From NCBI RefSeq assembly GCF_035046485.1, contig NC_085138.1, positions 40,955,464 to 41,019,463 of the forward strand: a stretch of DNA of 64,000 nucleotides, in the 5' to 3' direction. Below, piece by piece: positions 22,846 to 34,440 of the stretch. The notes beneath the pieces are model-generated. The model was not told the origin of the DNA. It was given only the letters and a program-made list of their open reading frames with translations, and made no database searches. Within the stretch, counting starts at the first letter, position 1, and each line of letters starts with the position of its first letter. The DNA comes from Aedes albopictus (taxonomy: Eukaryota > Arthropoda > Insecta > Diptera > Culicidae). A program made the translations under genes and the position numbers.

Positions 22846-22870
22846 CTAATCTAATCTAATCTAATCTAAT
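22844..22870 (-). repeat. (TCTAA)n tail microsatellite
   Basis: About five consecutive TCTAA units at the left edge of the retroposed insertion. Their position at one end of the duplicated target site identifies them as the 3' tail rather than an independent microsatellite. Confidence 0.8.
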
Positions 22871-24036
22871 ACATACGCAGCCAGTACGAGAAAGCATCCT
22901 GGAAAGTAATCGGGTTAGATTACACCCAATTACTTTTCTTGTCAATATTGAGGCTTGCAGCATATCAGAGATATGTCACAAGCATCAAAGCGGCCAGGCC
23001 TACTGCGTTGTATTTTCCGCAAAGATGATTCTCCGAAGTACCTGGAGTTCAGAACATTGTTTCTTCCGTCGAGGTACTTCTCGAATCTACAGGGGAGGAA
23101 GGATGCGTGGACATACCGTACCAAACGCTCCGGATGAATTGTTGACAAATAAGTTTGAAATATATGAGATTAGAGTTATGTATCATTTAATTATATCGGA
23201 AAGATCTCACCAATTTTTGCGTTGTTGTAGTAGTCCAGAGTAGGTAGATCAATCCATTATGTACGATTGGTGTTCTTCACTTGGTTGAAGGTCCTTCTTT
23301 GCCTTATTGTATCTTCGTCTGCATCATCCGCTCGAATCCCTCAAAAACTATGTATACCAAGGGTTATACCCTACAAAACACGCGTGGAGACCGATCACAA
23401 ACAAATCGACTCGAACTGATCGACCTCCTCTGCCACTCACTCGGTTAGATTTCATTATCGATTAGCCTAAACAATTTTCGATCCGTCCGGAAATACTTTT
23501 CGGTGATGCACCAAACCCTACAATGTTTCACGACACAGCTGCACAACTTCCACTAGAACCACTAATTTGATTATTTATATAAATACACACTTGCCCTGGT
23601 GCCGTAGTGTCACAAATTATTTGATTTTTCCATCGGCCGAATCGAATTATACCGGATAACGAAAAAAATCGTGACACGAAAATTTTTCTTGCACAATTTC
23701 AATCTCTTTGTGGACATAAATGGACAATGCTTGAAGTGAATAACTACTTCTACGTGCACTAGTATTTCCAATTTCTGCTGAATATTGAAAAGCTTTTTCT
23801 TGATTCCTCGACCACCATTGAGCCCACCAAAAACAAACAGCAGCACGTCCAGCCGGCCGTGATCCTTTGGGGGGATAAATAGCGTGTGTCCGATATTTCC
23901 GAACTACGGAATCCGCAATTAGTTCACGCAACCACAGTATTTGCACAACCCTTCACTTTTCTTTTTAAAATTCCATTTTCTTCAATCACTTTAGATAATT
24001 ACTGCTCCAACCGAACCAAAAATATTCGGATGAGAC
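22846..24036 (-). mobile_element. Retroposed insertion with 24-bp target duplication and (TTAGA)n tail
   Basis: A perfect 24-bp direct repeat (starting CTCAAATGAATC, ending TGGAGGAAAT) flanks the segment at 22822-22845 and 24037-24060. The left edge carries about five TCTAA units (to 22870), which read as a (TTAGA)n 3' tail on the minus strand. A long, variable duplication plus a simple-repeat tail indicates target-primed reverse transcription, as by LINEs, SINEs or retroposed RNAs. I recognise no protein in the 1.19-kb body. A 99-codon minus-strand frame (23647-23946) has no domain I know. It could be a 5'-truncated LINE 3' region, a nonautonomous retroelement or a retroposed transcript. Confidence 0.8.
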
Positions 24037-24060
24037 CTCAAATGAATCTGTGGAGGAAAT

Positions 24061-24660
24061 ACAGAAAAAAAGCTCAGCAGGCATGAACAAAGAATTTTTC
24101 GATAGAAACATTCCTGAAGAAATCTCTGAACGAAATCCTAAAAAATCTGAAGAGGAAATCCCGTAAGAAGCTTTTTTATGGTATGTATATTTGAAAAAAA
24201 AATCACGAAAGAATCTAGAGGATATCCTTATGAATCTTTTGAGGGATTCCTGAAAGCGAGCCTGAAAGAATATGTAGTTATGAACAGAGAAATCTGTGGG
24301 AAAATTCTTGAAGGAATCTATGGATTCCCGAAGAAATTTCTGGAGAAATTAACAAAGTATTTTATGGTAGACTATCGAAGGAATCTGTGAAACAATTCTC
24401 GAAAGAATCTAAACTCTGCAGAAAGAAATGAACTCTGGATGATTTCTCTAAGGATTCTTCGAAAAATAAATAAGAAGTATTTCCCGAAAAAGTTTTTGGA
24501 AGAATGAACAAAATAACACAAAATTCTCGGAAGGGTTCTGGCACAAACTATAATGGAACCAAGTTCCCGAAGGAATCTGTGGATGCATTCTAAAGAAACG
24601 AAGTATATTACAAAATTCTCTGGAGGAATCCTAAAGGCATTTCTTGAAAGATTTGCTAAT
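24061..24660. repeat. Degenerate GAAT-type repeat
   Basis: Continues the old repeat after the retroposed insertion (AATCTCTGAACGAAATCC, GAATCTAGAGGATATCC, GGAATCTGTGGATGC). The short frame at 24178-24390 resembles one at 1083-1388 in vocabulary only. Confidence 0.55.
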
Positions 24661-24721
24661 CGATATCATTTACTGCGCAGTGATCAACAAAAGGATACTT
24701 TGACGAGGAAAAAAGTCCAAC

Positions 24722-25680
24722 ATGGCACCACCGGGTACCGGGAAAATCAAAACCCCTTCGGGCACCTATAAACGAGGTAGCACGGTAGGCCACGCAAAAC
24801 CAAGCAAAGTACCTAACGTTGAGGACGAACCTGCGGGAACAGTATCCGAATGTGGCTTTCGTGAAGTCGCTGCTTTTCGACCCTGCCCAGCTGCCGTGAC
24901 TTATTCTGGCTGACGAGTTGGTGTTGAATGGTTTTGTAGTGCGGAATGTGCCGTATACGGAAATTGACATGAGTGCGAGGGATTTCTAAATGGGACGACT
25001 AATTATGCTGAGAGTCACGCTTGTCTATCCGGCCGGATTTATTTATTTATTTACATCTACCGTGCCCTGTACTTTATCACGTCCCACGGTCACATCATCC
25101 GGATGACACAGTACATCTTCGTCGGGTCGGAATCTACATGGTACAGATGTGGTTGGTTCTGCGACTTTACTACAAGAACCAAAAGCTACCTCCATACGTT
25201 CTAACCATTATCACTTTCACGTCCTACCGCATCCATTCGATTTACGTCCTGAGAATGTTCAACGGCTCCATAGCGATCTTGTTCCTGTACCTTGCCCTAA
25301 ATCTCTTCATCGGCAACTGGTGGACACTGGGCAGTATCTTCCTCAGTTTGGGTGTCTCCGCAAAATAGACGTTCTGCTGTTCCCTCCAGCAATCTTCCTG
25401 CTCTTCTTAACTAATCTGGGTGGTTGTGAAGACAATTGGGGAACTGGCGATTTGCGGTGTGATTCAGTTGCTTCTTGGAGCACCATTCTTGATTACATAC
25501 CCGTGGCAGTCCCTGAAAAGAAGTTTCGATCTTAGTCGGATCTTCGAACACAAGTGGACCGTCAATTACCGTTTCCTGGAGCGTATGATTTCTGAGAGGG
25601 AGACGTTCCACCTGGACCTGCTGGATCTTCATGTGCTGCTGTTGATTGCCTTCGATTCCTCTTGCTGTTGAGTTATTTTA
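24722..25680 (+). pseudogene. ALG3 (Not56-like) alpha-1,3-mannosyltransferase pseudogene
   Basis: Fragments in shifting frames line up in order with ALG3, the ER membrane enzyme that adds the first Dol-P-Man-dependent mannose to Man5GlcNAc2-PP-dolichol. Visible blocks are [111 protein letters not shown] and RSFDLSRIFEHKWTVNYRF. The copy is dead: TGA (24897-24899) stands where a Trp is expected, TAA follows at 24987-24989, and several frameshifts occur (for example near 25110 and 25366). The C-terminal part is missing, cut at the hairpin element at 25682. No introns are evident, which suits a retrocopy, but no poly-A or target duplication was found. The start is the ATG at 24722. Confidence 0.88.
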
Positions 25681-25681
25681 A

Positions 25682-25813
25682 TGCTGGTTTATTTATTTAC
25701 ATCTAGCTGGAATCCACGGTGAAAGTAAAGTTGTGGCAGTGAAAATCTAACCATATTCACTAACACAACTTTACTTCCACCGCGGATGACAGCTAGATGT
25801 AAATAAACCAGCA
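25682..25813. mobile_element. Hairpin MITE truncating the ALG3 pseudogene
   Basis: The left arm starts TGCTGGTTTATTTATTTACA and the right arm ends TGTAAATAAACCAGCA. About 55 bp per arm are complementary, around a short loop near 25745 (AATCTAACCATATT). Nearly the whole 132 bp can fold on itself. It abuts the last recognisable ALG3 codons, so either it interrupted the gene copy or a deletion followed. Confidence 0.8.
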
Positions 25814-25825
25814 TAAAAATAATGC

Positions 25826-26065
25826 CTAACCGGGGTCTAACAGCCCAGTGCAGAAAATGCCTAACGTGAGGCTCACGTTAGCCAAAACATACCTAACAAA
25901 GGGTCGAGCTCGAAAATATGCCTAACAAAAGTGTGTCATATTAGCCTGAATTTTGTCGAACCTGAGCCTAACGTGAGGGATTTTGTTAGCCTAACTGTCT
26001 CACCGGTTTGTCTTACATTAGTCTCATGTGACCCTAACGTTTCTTGCTGGGTAGCCTTGCTCACT
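25826..26065. mobile_element. Probable MITE rich in CCTAAC words
   Basis: Contains many CCTAAC/GTTAGG words in both orientations and a near-perfect palindrome at about 25859-25884 (CCTAACGTGAG facing CTCACGTTAGG). An outer pair CCCAGTGCAGAAAATGCC and, on the minus strand, CCCAGCAAGAAACGTTAGG suggests terminal inverted repeats near 25848 and 26055. Exact ends and target duplication are not defined. Confidence 0.45.
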
Positions 26066-26149
26066 CGTGGTAAACGTTGAGTAGCGTTTTCGTTTTCGAG
26101 CACCTGGATGCGCTCCCATTTCACCTTAAGGTAAACTCTTGAAATTCCT

Positions 26150-26645
26150 CTAGATCTACTTTTAGGCCTCCCCAAGGGGTTTACTCTAGTATCTCTCTGA
26201 GAATGTTTGTGGAATTCCTGTATGAAATCTTGTACAATTCATCTTGGCTATCTCTTGGAATTTATTACATTTGGAATTACTTCAGGAGTTTCTTCACGTA
26301 TTGATTCAGAGACTCCTTCTTAAATTCCCCAAAAGATGTACCTTGAATTCCTCCGAAAGTTTTTCTGCTTTTCTATTAGGATTCCCTTTTGGAAATCTTT
26401 AAAGAGTTTTACGTTATATCACGAGGTTCTTCTGGAATTCGTCCAAAAAATTGTCCACGAGTTTCTTCTGGGACCCCAGCAAAAACTCTTTTTGGAATTC
26501 CTATAGATGTTCCTTCTGGGTTTTATCCAAGAACTTTGCTGGATTCCCTTTCAAATGGTCTTCGCAATTTCTTCGGGATTTCTTACTGTGATTTCTTCAA
26601 GATATGCTTCTCAAATTCTATCATTAATTCTTTTTGGGACATACT
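26150..26645. repeat. Degenerate GGAATTCCT-type repeat
   Basis: Loose recurrence of GGAATTCCTATAG, TTCTTCTGGGA and GGAATTTATTACATTTGGAA. Divergence is high. The frame at 26389-26652 is a by-product. Confidence 0.55.
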
Positions 26646-26649
26646 GTTG

Positions 26650-26985
26650 TAAATTGTCAAATAGAGAGATAAATTTGTAAAAAAAATGCGTTCCGGAGGG
26701 ATCCGAACTCATGATACCGTATTCGCTAGACCAGTGCATTAGCTAGCTATGCTATAGAACGGATAACGATTCTGAGAAAAAATAAGTAATATAAACAGAT
26801 TCCAGGCCAACACCATGAACACTCAGGCCACTCTGCTTTACAATTCCATTTCTCTTTCGGCTGAGATGCGAATCTCAATCACACTCGCGTTTGTGCTCAC
26901 TATAACCAACTAGTCGGTCTAGCAAATATGGAGTCGTGTTTTTTTTCACAAATTCATCTCACAATTTGGCAATGATCAATAAACA
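26650..26985. mobile_element. Foldback element with a tRNA-like segment
   Basis: The left side (TGTCAAATAGAGAG, ATAAATTTGTAAAAAAAATG, TTCGCTAGACCAGT) and the right side read on the minus strand (TGCCAAATTGTGAG, ATGAATTTGTGAAAAAAAAC, TTTGCTAGACCGACT) are imperfect inverted repeats of about 90 bp. Inside, the minus strand at about 26685-26762 resembles a tRNA: TAGCATAGCTAGC as A box, GAGTTCGGATCCC as B box, and CGTTC/GAACG as a short acceptor pair. A functional tRNA is unlikely because the T stem is weak. Confidence 0.45.
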
Positions 26986-29140
26986 ACATTCTGTTCCTAA
27001 AGTTTTGCATCATATTTCAGACATAAGTACATACCAGCAAATCTGATATATGCAAGGAAAGGGCAACATATATCGCCGTTTCTTCTGACCCAGACAACCA
27101 GTAAACGTATGAGATAGTGGAGGTCATATGCGTGCATGCCTCCATTTAGGCGCATGTAAAATGTACGCATATCGCCTCCTCTTGATCATCTTATGCAACA
27201 TCTTATACATTGACTGGTTGACTTGAGAGAATCTTCCAGCAGTTTCTTCTGAGAATCATCAATGAGGATCTTCCAGAAGTTCTTGGAAAAGCTCCTAAAT
27301 CCAATTCCTGGATCAATTTGCAGAAGGAATACATGAAATTCTTGAAGAAACCCTAGACCTAGACAGAATTTATGAAGGAATCTGGAGAAATCTGCAGAAG
27401 GCATTGGTTTGGTGGATGAATCCCCAGATGTAATTTTGGAACGAATTTCAAAAAAGAGTATTTAGAGAAATGCACAAAATGTATTCCTGAAGGAATCCCA
27501 TGGTAGATCCGGGGGGCCTGAGGCCAGAGCGGATGTGGAGATGTGTCCCTTGGACCCTTCCTTACTGGGCTCGTATTTCAAAAAAAATCTCTCTCTTGAC
27601 TTAGATGTAAATGTCCTGCATTGTTGCGTTCTCACGAAAAACAAGTGCCAGTAAACTGGGTTTAGAATGTTGATATTGAAACTCAGCTGACACATCCCTG
27701 GGCTTTGGATCAATATTGTCTAGGGAAGAGTGTCTTCTGAGGGCCCTCTTATTTCAATTGTTGCTAGTGTTGTTAAAACATATTTATTTATTACTTTATT
27801 GTATTTTTTTTTTCTGATATAACAACATTAGATTTATGGGTGCGACAGGAGTGACCATCAAAGCCACTTATGTCCCTGGATAATTCGATCTAATAGCCAA
27901 CGGCTTCCTCAATGGCCTACTGGGTGCGTGCTTTGGGTGGCGGATCTAAGCAAAGGAAGGGGAATCATACTTCGATTGACTTCATCGGATAAAGTGCCAT
28001 ACGATAAGCGTTCTTGTGTGAATCACCTTCCATCGTCTCGCAGTCAAAATTGAATTTAATAAAGCGAATGAATGTTAAAAAAAAATATTAAATCAATTGT
28101 ATTACAGATTTGTCCTCATTTCACCTCTAAACATTATTTTCATTACTGTATTAGTTTCAATATTTAGCTATAAAGTTTAAGAAAAAGTATAGCTACACAT
28201 GACTGCGAGGCGACGTGGACCACATTGAGGAAATAATTAGTCGATATAGGGTAGTTGGACCATTAGGGAGGGGCCTCTATTTTGGGCATTTTTCTGCTGT
28301 TGCTCGGCCGGTTGGACTGGTTGACCGTATTTCTTTTGCGCGGTGAGATATTTGCATTATCTACCCAAGCACGGGAATTTGGGTCAGTTGGTTCGATGTC
28401 GATTGGGTTGTGACAGGGGGATGTCCGAGATGGTTGCCACTGCCCAGATGGTTCGGCATCCTAATCAAATGTTGAAATTTTTAAAGGCCCAGCTATGCTG
28501 CAAATACAAAATTTTTTATTTTCTTGAAAATATAATTAATATTATTCATCAAATACATTAAATTATGATTGACATTTGTGACGATTTTTTTCCTGTTTGA
28601 TCACATACACACTAACACTAAAACAGTTACTGTTATTATTCATAACATAAACACTATACACATAAAATATACTAATACATTTTTCCTTCTTTGCTTTTCT
28701 CTATAAAATGTTGCATGGTTCGGATCCTTGCGGAACATGAACGGTGCATGAGCACAAGCTTTTTCAGATTAACATATGGAAGATCTTCGAAAGACAACCA
28801 GAAGCTAACAAACACAATCTATGGGGGAAGTATCATCGACATATGTAAGTAAACAAAAGTAAAATACTCTCCATGGAACCTGAATTCTAAGCGTGCAAAG
28901 GTAAATAACTAACATACGGCGGGAAACAAGAATTTATCAGGAAACTAAAGTGGATGGGAAATTGTACTTCGGTTTTTCGCATTGTAAATGAAAAATTAAC
29001 TAACGTTACGCGTACGAACGAATAACTAGTTTTCAAGTAGTTTTCTTTTTTTCAAAAGCTCCAATTCTCTTTTTTTTTGCAAATTTGTGGAACTTTTTTA
29101 TCTCGTCGAATTTTGCAGCCGAATAGCATTGATATTTTCA
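26986..29140. other. No gene recognised
   Basis: 27220-27500 carries GGAATCTGGAGAAATC and GAATCCCATGG words of the degenerate family. The rest is AT-rich single-copy-looking sequence. Short frames (27462-27713 and 28343-28561) show no domain. Nothing else is supported. Confidence 0.4.
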
Positions 29141-29189
29141 AGTTCATACTAACTTCCGGCGCGAGTTGCAACACTTAATTTTGCTTATA

Positions 29190-29535
29190 GTTCCGAAGCT
29201 AACGCGTGATCAATAACTTGAAATGCTTTGTTGACGTCAATGCGTCTCGACTCGACGAACTTCTTTGACTAAGCTGGACAACATTACTTATGTATGAAAA
29301 GGAAGATAACTTAACGTTTTTAAATGTTGGTGTTATATGAAAAGTGAGGGAGTGACATGTTTTCTACAAGAAAAACTAGTAGAACTGACAGAACAATTCG
29401 AAGATTTAGCCGTATATTGCCAGGATCTAGGAGCGAATCCTGTTAGGTGCAAATGATTATTAGTTATGAAGCTAACGCGTTATCAATGAGACCAATTAGT
29501 CTGGACATTTTGGACTAAAATTACTACTTATCTTA
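29190..29535 (+). repeat. Diverged direct repeat, about 273-bp spacing
   Basis: GAAGCTAACGCGT followed by ATCAAT and then GAC-TAA-CTGGAC-ATT-like words occurs at about 29195-29290 and again from 29468. The two copies are diverged. Their meaning is unknown; they could be element ends. Confidence 0.45.
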
Positions 29536-29859
29536 AAAAATATTCTGCAATAAATGACGCAAAAACATTATGACCAGCAATTACTGACACAATGAACATA
29601 ACAACTTAATATAACACTTCAATAGAGTAGAGACTACATATTTGAAATGGGGCAAAATAGTAACGCTACTTAAGTTTGGGAATCTAAGGCAACTTACTGA
29701 CAAATTGACAAGAACCTAACATACAACATGAACCTTACTACAGAAACCAATTCCACACTTTCTACTGTATTTGCATTATTGTGTCTCAAGTCTAGTCCAA
29801 TACCTTTCCCCAACCTATACCATTACCCTACCGATGGTGTTAATGTGGTCCGCACGGAC

Positions 29860-30835
29860 TATTACGGCCATTACCCCTCCTTGATCTTCCTAAGGCATTT
29901 TATGGGGTCTCAGGGGTTTCAAAAGGAGTTCCAGGGGGTCACATAGGCCTTAGTGGCGCTTCAGGATCACAGGGGCTCTCAGAGAGGCCGCAGGAGGTTT
30001 CAAGAGCATCAGGCCTCATGAGATCTCACTGGCTTACAGGGTGATCCGAGGGATTTCAGGAAGTTTCCGGTGATCTCAGGGAGATCTTGGTGGGATGGTT
30101 TGAGTACATGCTTATTAGGACGAAATCGAATCGCACTCCTGAACAACTCACAAAATTTGAGTTCTTCCTACGGAAGGGAGGTGAAGCCTTGTGTCATGAG
30201 ATGAACTGACCTCAGGCTAAAACACTCGTTTATACAAATAAAAGAAAGCAAACGAATGTCAGGGGGTGCCAGAAGGTTACTGTAAATAGTTACAGTAGGT
30301 CTCAGAGGTGTTTCAGGGGCTTTCCGGGGCGTTTCAGAGGATTACCGAATAGGGTGTCAGGTGGGTTCCTGGGGGTCTCAATGAAATTCAGCAGATCTCA
30401 GGGGGTCTAAGGAAAGGAGGTTCCAGGAGGCCTAAGGAGCTTTTCAGAGCTGGGAGTCTCATGGGTATTTCAGGAGATCTCTAGCGGTTTCAAGGGGTTT
30501 CCATGAGGCCTCTGGGGCGTTTCAGAGGGTTTCAGGGGTTTTCATGGGGATTCCAGGAGGTCTCAGCGACTAAAAGAGGATCTCAGGGAACTCCAGGGGC
30601 GCTTGGGGAGGATCAGGGAGGTTCCAGGGGGACTCAATGCGTTTTAGGGGTTCTCAGGGGGTACCAGGGGATCACAGCAGCCCTCAGATGCATCTCAGGA
30701 CGAATTGGGGCGTTTCTGGAGGTCACAAGAGCGTTTCAAAAGGTTTCAGAGGGTTTCAAGAGGTTTTAGGGGGCTTCAGGAAAGTTGCAAAGCGGTCTCA
30801 GGGGATCTCAGGATAGTGAAGGATAGAGGGATAGG
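29860..30835 (+). repeat. TCAGGGG-type degenerate minisatellite
   Basis: Dozens of degenerate units of 9-13 bp around TTTCAGGGGGTCTC and TTCCAGGGG. The array is split by a SINE fragment (30115-30255). Like the CCCTGGAAC array at 16500, it is a short-period minisatellite with no GGAATTCC core. The frame at 30503-30769 is a by-product. Confidence 0.75.
30115..30255 (+). mobile_element. tRNA-derived SINE (family A), 5'-truncated copy
   Basis: Shares with 516-640, in the same order, AATCGAATCGCACTCC, CTCACAAAATTTGAGTTCTT, CGGAAGGGAGGTGAAG, GAGATGAACTGACCTCAGGC and CTAAAACACTCGTT. The A-box half is absent or unrecognisable. It ends near ATACAAATAAAAG and sits inside the TCAGGGG array, so the array is older than the SINE copy. 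Confidence 0.7.
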
Positions 30836-33165
30836 ATTTCCATTTGATAAAGTGACAGCTTGACCCAAACAAAAAAAAAATTCAAATTTCAGCGATGAAA
30901 ACAGTTAAAATTGTGATAATTTTTGAGTAGAGATTCCAAACATGAAACAAATCTGGTTGAAGAATTCAATTATTTTAATGCAAAGTCGATACTTGTTGCC
31001 CAGGGAGAAACAGAAAAACTGAAAACAAAGAGGGAATGAAGAATGCTCCACTGGCATTCCATGCCAGTCGTCGTCATTGTCCCCTGTGTTGATACCAGAA
31101 TTCGACCTGTTGTCCAGCACAACCAAAAAAATAAAAATACGACTGGACTCTATGAAACCTCTCCTACCGGTGGGTGCAACACCATGGTTGCAGAGCTGCA
31201 CCAGGTTTGGCCGGATGTCTCGCACACACAGTTCCACGCCACTGACTGACTGCTGACCATTTTCCGAGAATAATGGCACAAAAGTGTGTTTGAATATGCT
31301 TACGTGTAATTTTCGTTTGGTTCTCTCGTTGCTTCCTTCGCAGGTGTTGTGGAACATTTTTTGCATCGCCACAACATTATTGGTGCGAATTGTTGAATTC
31401 TGTGGAAACGAGAGACCCGACTGGTTGGTAGGGAAAAAGCTTTAGGTTATGTGATTTTCAGCACTTTCCAGTTACACACTGCATCAGCTTTAAACTGAAA
31501 AGTTTGTAAATAAAATGTGCAATTCATACGAACTGTGGAGTACTGGTTATTGGTTCTTGAAAATAATATTAGTCAATGTAAAGATAGTTGTATTTCAGGC
31601 AACTTATTTTAGTTTGGATTAAAGCTTCCAAGTATCATAGATTCTATACTATTTAGTAATCACACGAACGACCTCCCCATCATCCATGCCCAACTTATGC
31701 TGCCTCACAGGTTACTTTGGTAACCCAAGTAACCACGGCACTGAAGCCTTATTGTAAGTAGATATACGGTGTCTTCAGTGCAATAATTACTTTCCATGCA
31801 ACCCACTTCTGACAAACTCACAAAATGTAAGTGAAGCCGTTGATATAGGAAAGAACTAGACTAGGTAAATATGGGTTTACTCAACTAGTGAGTTCTTTCC
31901 ATGTTTTTTTTTTGCTGATTCCGAGAATGCAGTATTATTAATTTCGTGTCAGAACAGATTGATAAATATTCCAAGTACTAATGTTTTCTTCAAAAATATA
32001 AGTTTTTTGTGTAGATTGTTTCTATTTTTTAACTTATTTCTCTAAAAGTGTTGATTCTCAAACGAATGCATCGTTCCCAATTCCGGTGCATCAGATGTCG
32101 TGCATCCAGCCAGATGTTTCTTTTCCAGGTCACTGGAGCGCGTACAGCTGATGGAAGCGTATTTTCTCGTTCTTAAAATTCCGGGTAACCCGCCCCAGGA
32201 TGACGAGGTTTGCCGATGTTCCTGGCTGCTGGCCGCTTTTTTCCCCATGCATTTCCGTTGTTGTCGAATTACTGAACTTGAATTAAGCTAATAAAAGATT
32301 CATGCTCCTCTCTTGGGGTGTGGGTCGTCGGAGTTTTTCCATTTTGTGCGCACGAAAACTTCTGCTTCTCTGACCAGCTGGCAGTAGCTAGCAGCCGGCA
32401 GTAGTAGCGGGCACCAACTACGGCGAACCGGACCGGACCGGACCGAATAACGTCGAGATATTCTCATGCATAAAACCAAATATTTATGGGATGTTTGCTT
32501 CGAGTAGGTTCAAAGTAAAAAGGTTGAGAGCAGTCGACGACGACGGTCAACATCAACCTCTGGCGATGAGATAACTCGGGTCTTTCGACGATGAAAAAAC
32601 TGATGATTTTTAGTTTAGCTAATCAAAAGGAGTGTTGTTTATTGCGATACAGTTTGCGAGCTTTGAGCATACTTGTATTTCCGGTTGTTTGTGCAGAGTG
32701 GAGTGATTTCTTGCACTGACAGTTATTACCTTCTTTGGTACCTTGATGCCTATAGCGTATATTACCCCAGCACGCCAAGCGTATAGTAGAATTAAGAAGG
32801 TTAACCCATATCCGCCCAGTGTTCTATTTATGGGACAGTACTTCTGACGTGAATATAGAGAATTACACAATGTTTATGTTAGACAGTGTGCTAGTCTTTT
32901 GGACAAGTTGTTCAGAAGATCCTTACTTCGTACAAGGTGGACAATTAATATCTGAATTGGCTCACTAGGTGGCTGAATTGGCGCACTTCAAAAATGGCGG
33001 TTTATGAGTTCAACTTCAAATGTGAAGTAAATTTGTTTTCCTGATATCTTAACTATGACTTAAACTTTTAAGTTGGTGTTTTTGGCGAGATTGTTCATAC
33101 GGATGTAAATCCTCTATTCAAATGATCTCTCTCCATTTACTCACTATTTAGATGGTGTTGTTGTA
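30836..33165. other. No gene recognised
   Basis: Mostly single-copy-looking DNA. The longest frame is 155 codons on the minus strand (30905-31372); I recognise no domain and give it low weight. Near 31728-31795 AAGTAACCACGGCACTGAAG faces CTTCAGTGCAATAATTACTT, a small possible foldback. At 32803 GTTAACCCATATCCGCCCAG resembles a piggyBac-like end (TTAA plus CCC), but no partner end was found. 32400-32450 is GC-rich (GGACCGGACCGGACCG). Confidence 0.4.
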
Positions 33166-33288
33166 CTAATAATTTGATTGGCAAATGAGTAAGAAGGTTA
33201 GTGAATTGAAGTGGGTGAGTGTGAGCTGCTCCAAGATGATTGAGTTAGTTAATGAGTGAGTTAATTGCAGACTGAGAAGGTTATTGAG
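33166..33288 (+). repeat. GAGT-rich degenerate repeat, left segment
   Basis: AATGAGTGAGTTAATT, GTGAGTGTGAGC and similar words continue the GAGT/AGTGA pattern found at 40394-42245. The two segments are separated by the 7.1-kb hAT-like element, and both abut its CTTAGAGC target duplication, so they were contiguous before insertion. Confidence 0.7.
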
Positions 33289-34440
33289 CTTAGAGCTAGA
33301 CCTGTGCGCCGACTATATTTTGCTCGGCGGCGGCGTGAGGGCCAATTTTGGCCGGCGGCGGCGGCGTCATCGGCGTCACGCCGGTGGCAGCTTTCGGCGG
33401 CGTCGGCTGCGGCGTGAATCGGCGTGGCCAAAATATGACCATAATGTTAACATTCGCAAAGCAAAAAAGTTTTCCAAGAAACCCAAAAGAAACTCCTGAA
33501 GAAATCCATGATGTTAATTCTGGACTATAATCTCTGCAGTAACTGCTGTATGAAACCCTGAAGGAACTTCCGCAGAAATCTCTGGTGGCTCAAGAGTATT
33601 TTTAGAGAGATCCCTGCACAAACTACTGAAAAAATCCCTGATTAAAATTTTCGAGGACTTTCAGAAGGAAATCCAGGAAAAAACTCCGAAGGAAGGGGAG
33701 AATTCCCCAAAGAAGGAATCCCAAGGGAATTACAGCAGGGTTCGCCAAAAAATTCCTGGAGGAATCCCGGAAGGAATTCTTGCGGGAATTCGAAGGAGTT
33801 CGAGAAGGAATCCTCTAAGGATTTATAAAAGGAATCAACGAAAAATGTCCAGGAGGAATCTCAAAGAAATTCATACCATAATCCATAGAGAATTTCTAGA
33901 AGGAATTCTAGAAAAAAAAAACCCTAAAGAATTTCTAGAAGGAATCAAAGAAAAATATCCAAGGGGTATCTCTGAAGGAATTTATGGAGAAATCCCCGAG
34001 AAAATTATAGGAGGAATTGGCGATGAAATTCGAAGAGGACTCAATAAAGGCATTCCAAGGGAAAATCCCGAGGGAATTCCAGAAGTAATCCCCGAAGGAA
34101 TATCAGGAGAAATCCTCAATGGAAGAAATCCCCAGGAGAAACCCCCGAAGGAATTCTAGAAGGAATCCTTGAATGAGTTCCTGGAGGAATCTCCGAAGAA
34201 ATTTGAAGAGGAATCACCAAAGGAATTCCATGAGGAAATCCCGAAGGAGTTCCGGGAGGAATCTCCGAACGAATTCAAAGTGGAATCTTCAAAAGATTTT
34301 CAAGAGGAAATCCCGATGGAATTTCGAAAGGAATCCCCATAGGAAATCCAGGAAGAATCCCCAAAGAATTTTAAGAAGGAATCCCCAAAGAAACTCTAGG
34401 AAGAATCACCGAATTCCAGGAGGAATTTCCGAAGGAATTG

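Noticed and set aside
22844..22870. Telomere-like pentamer repeat
   Set aside because: The unit is TCTAA/TTAGA, not the insect TTAGG, and it sits at the edge of a duplicated target site as a retroelement tail.
25021..25671. Separate small genes suggested by the frames at 25021, 25149 and 25420
   Set aside because: They are consecutive pieces of one ALG3 pseudogene in different frames.
26685..26762. Possible minus-strand tRNA
   Set aside because: The boxes are tRNA-like but the T stem is weak and the segment lies within an inverted-repeat element, so a tRNA relic is more likely.
30905..31372. 155-codon minus-strand frame as a gene
   Set aside because: No domain is recognised and no start or splice context is seen. 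It may be chance in single-copy DNA; transcript evidence would be needed.
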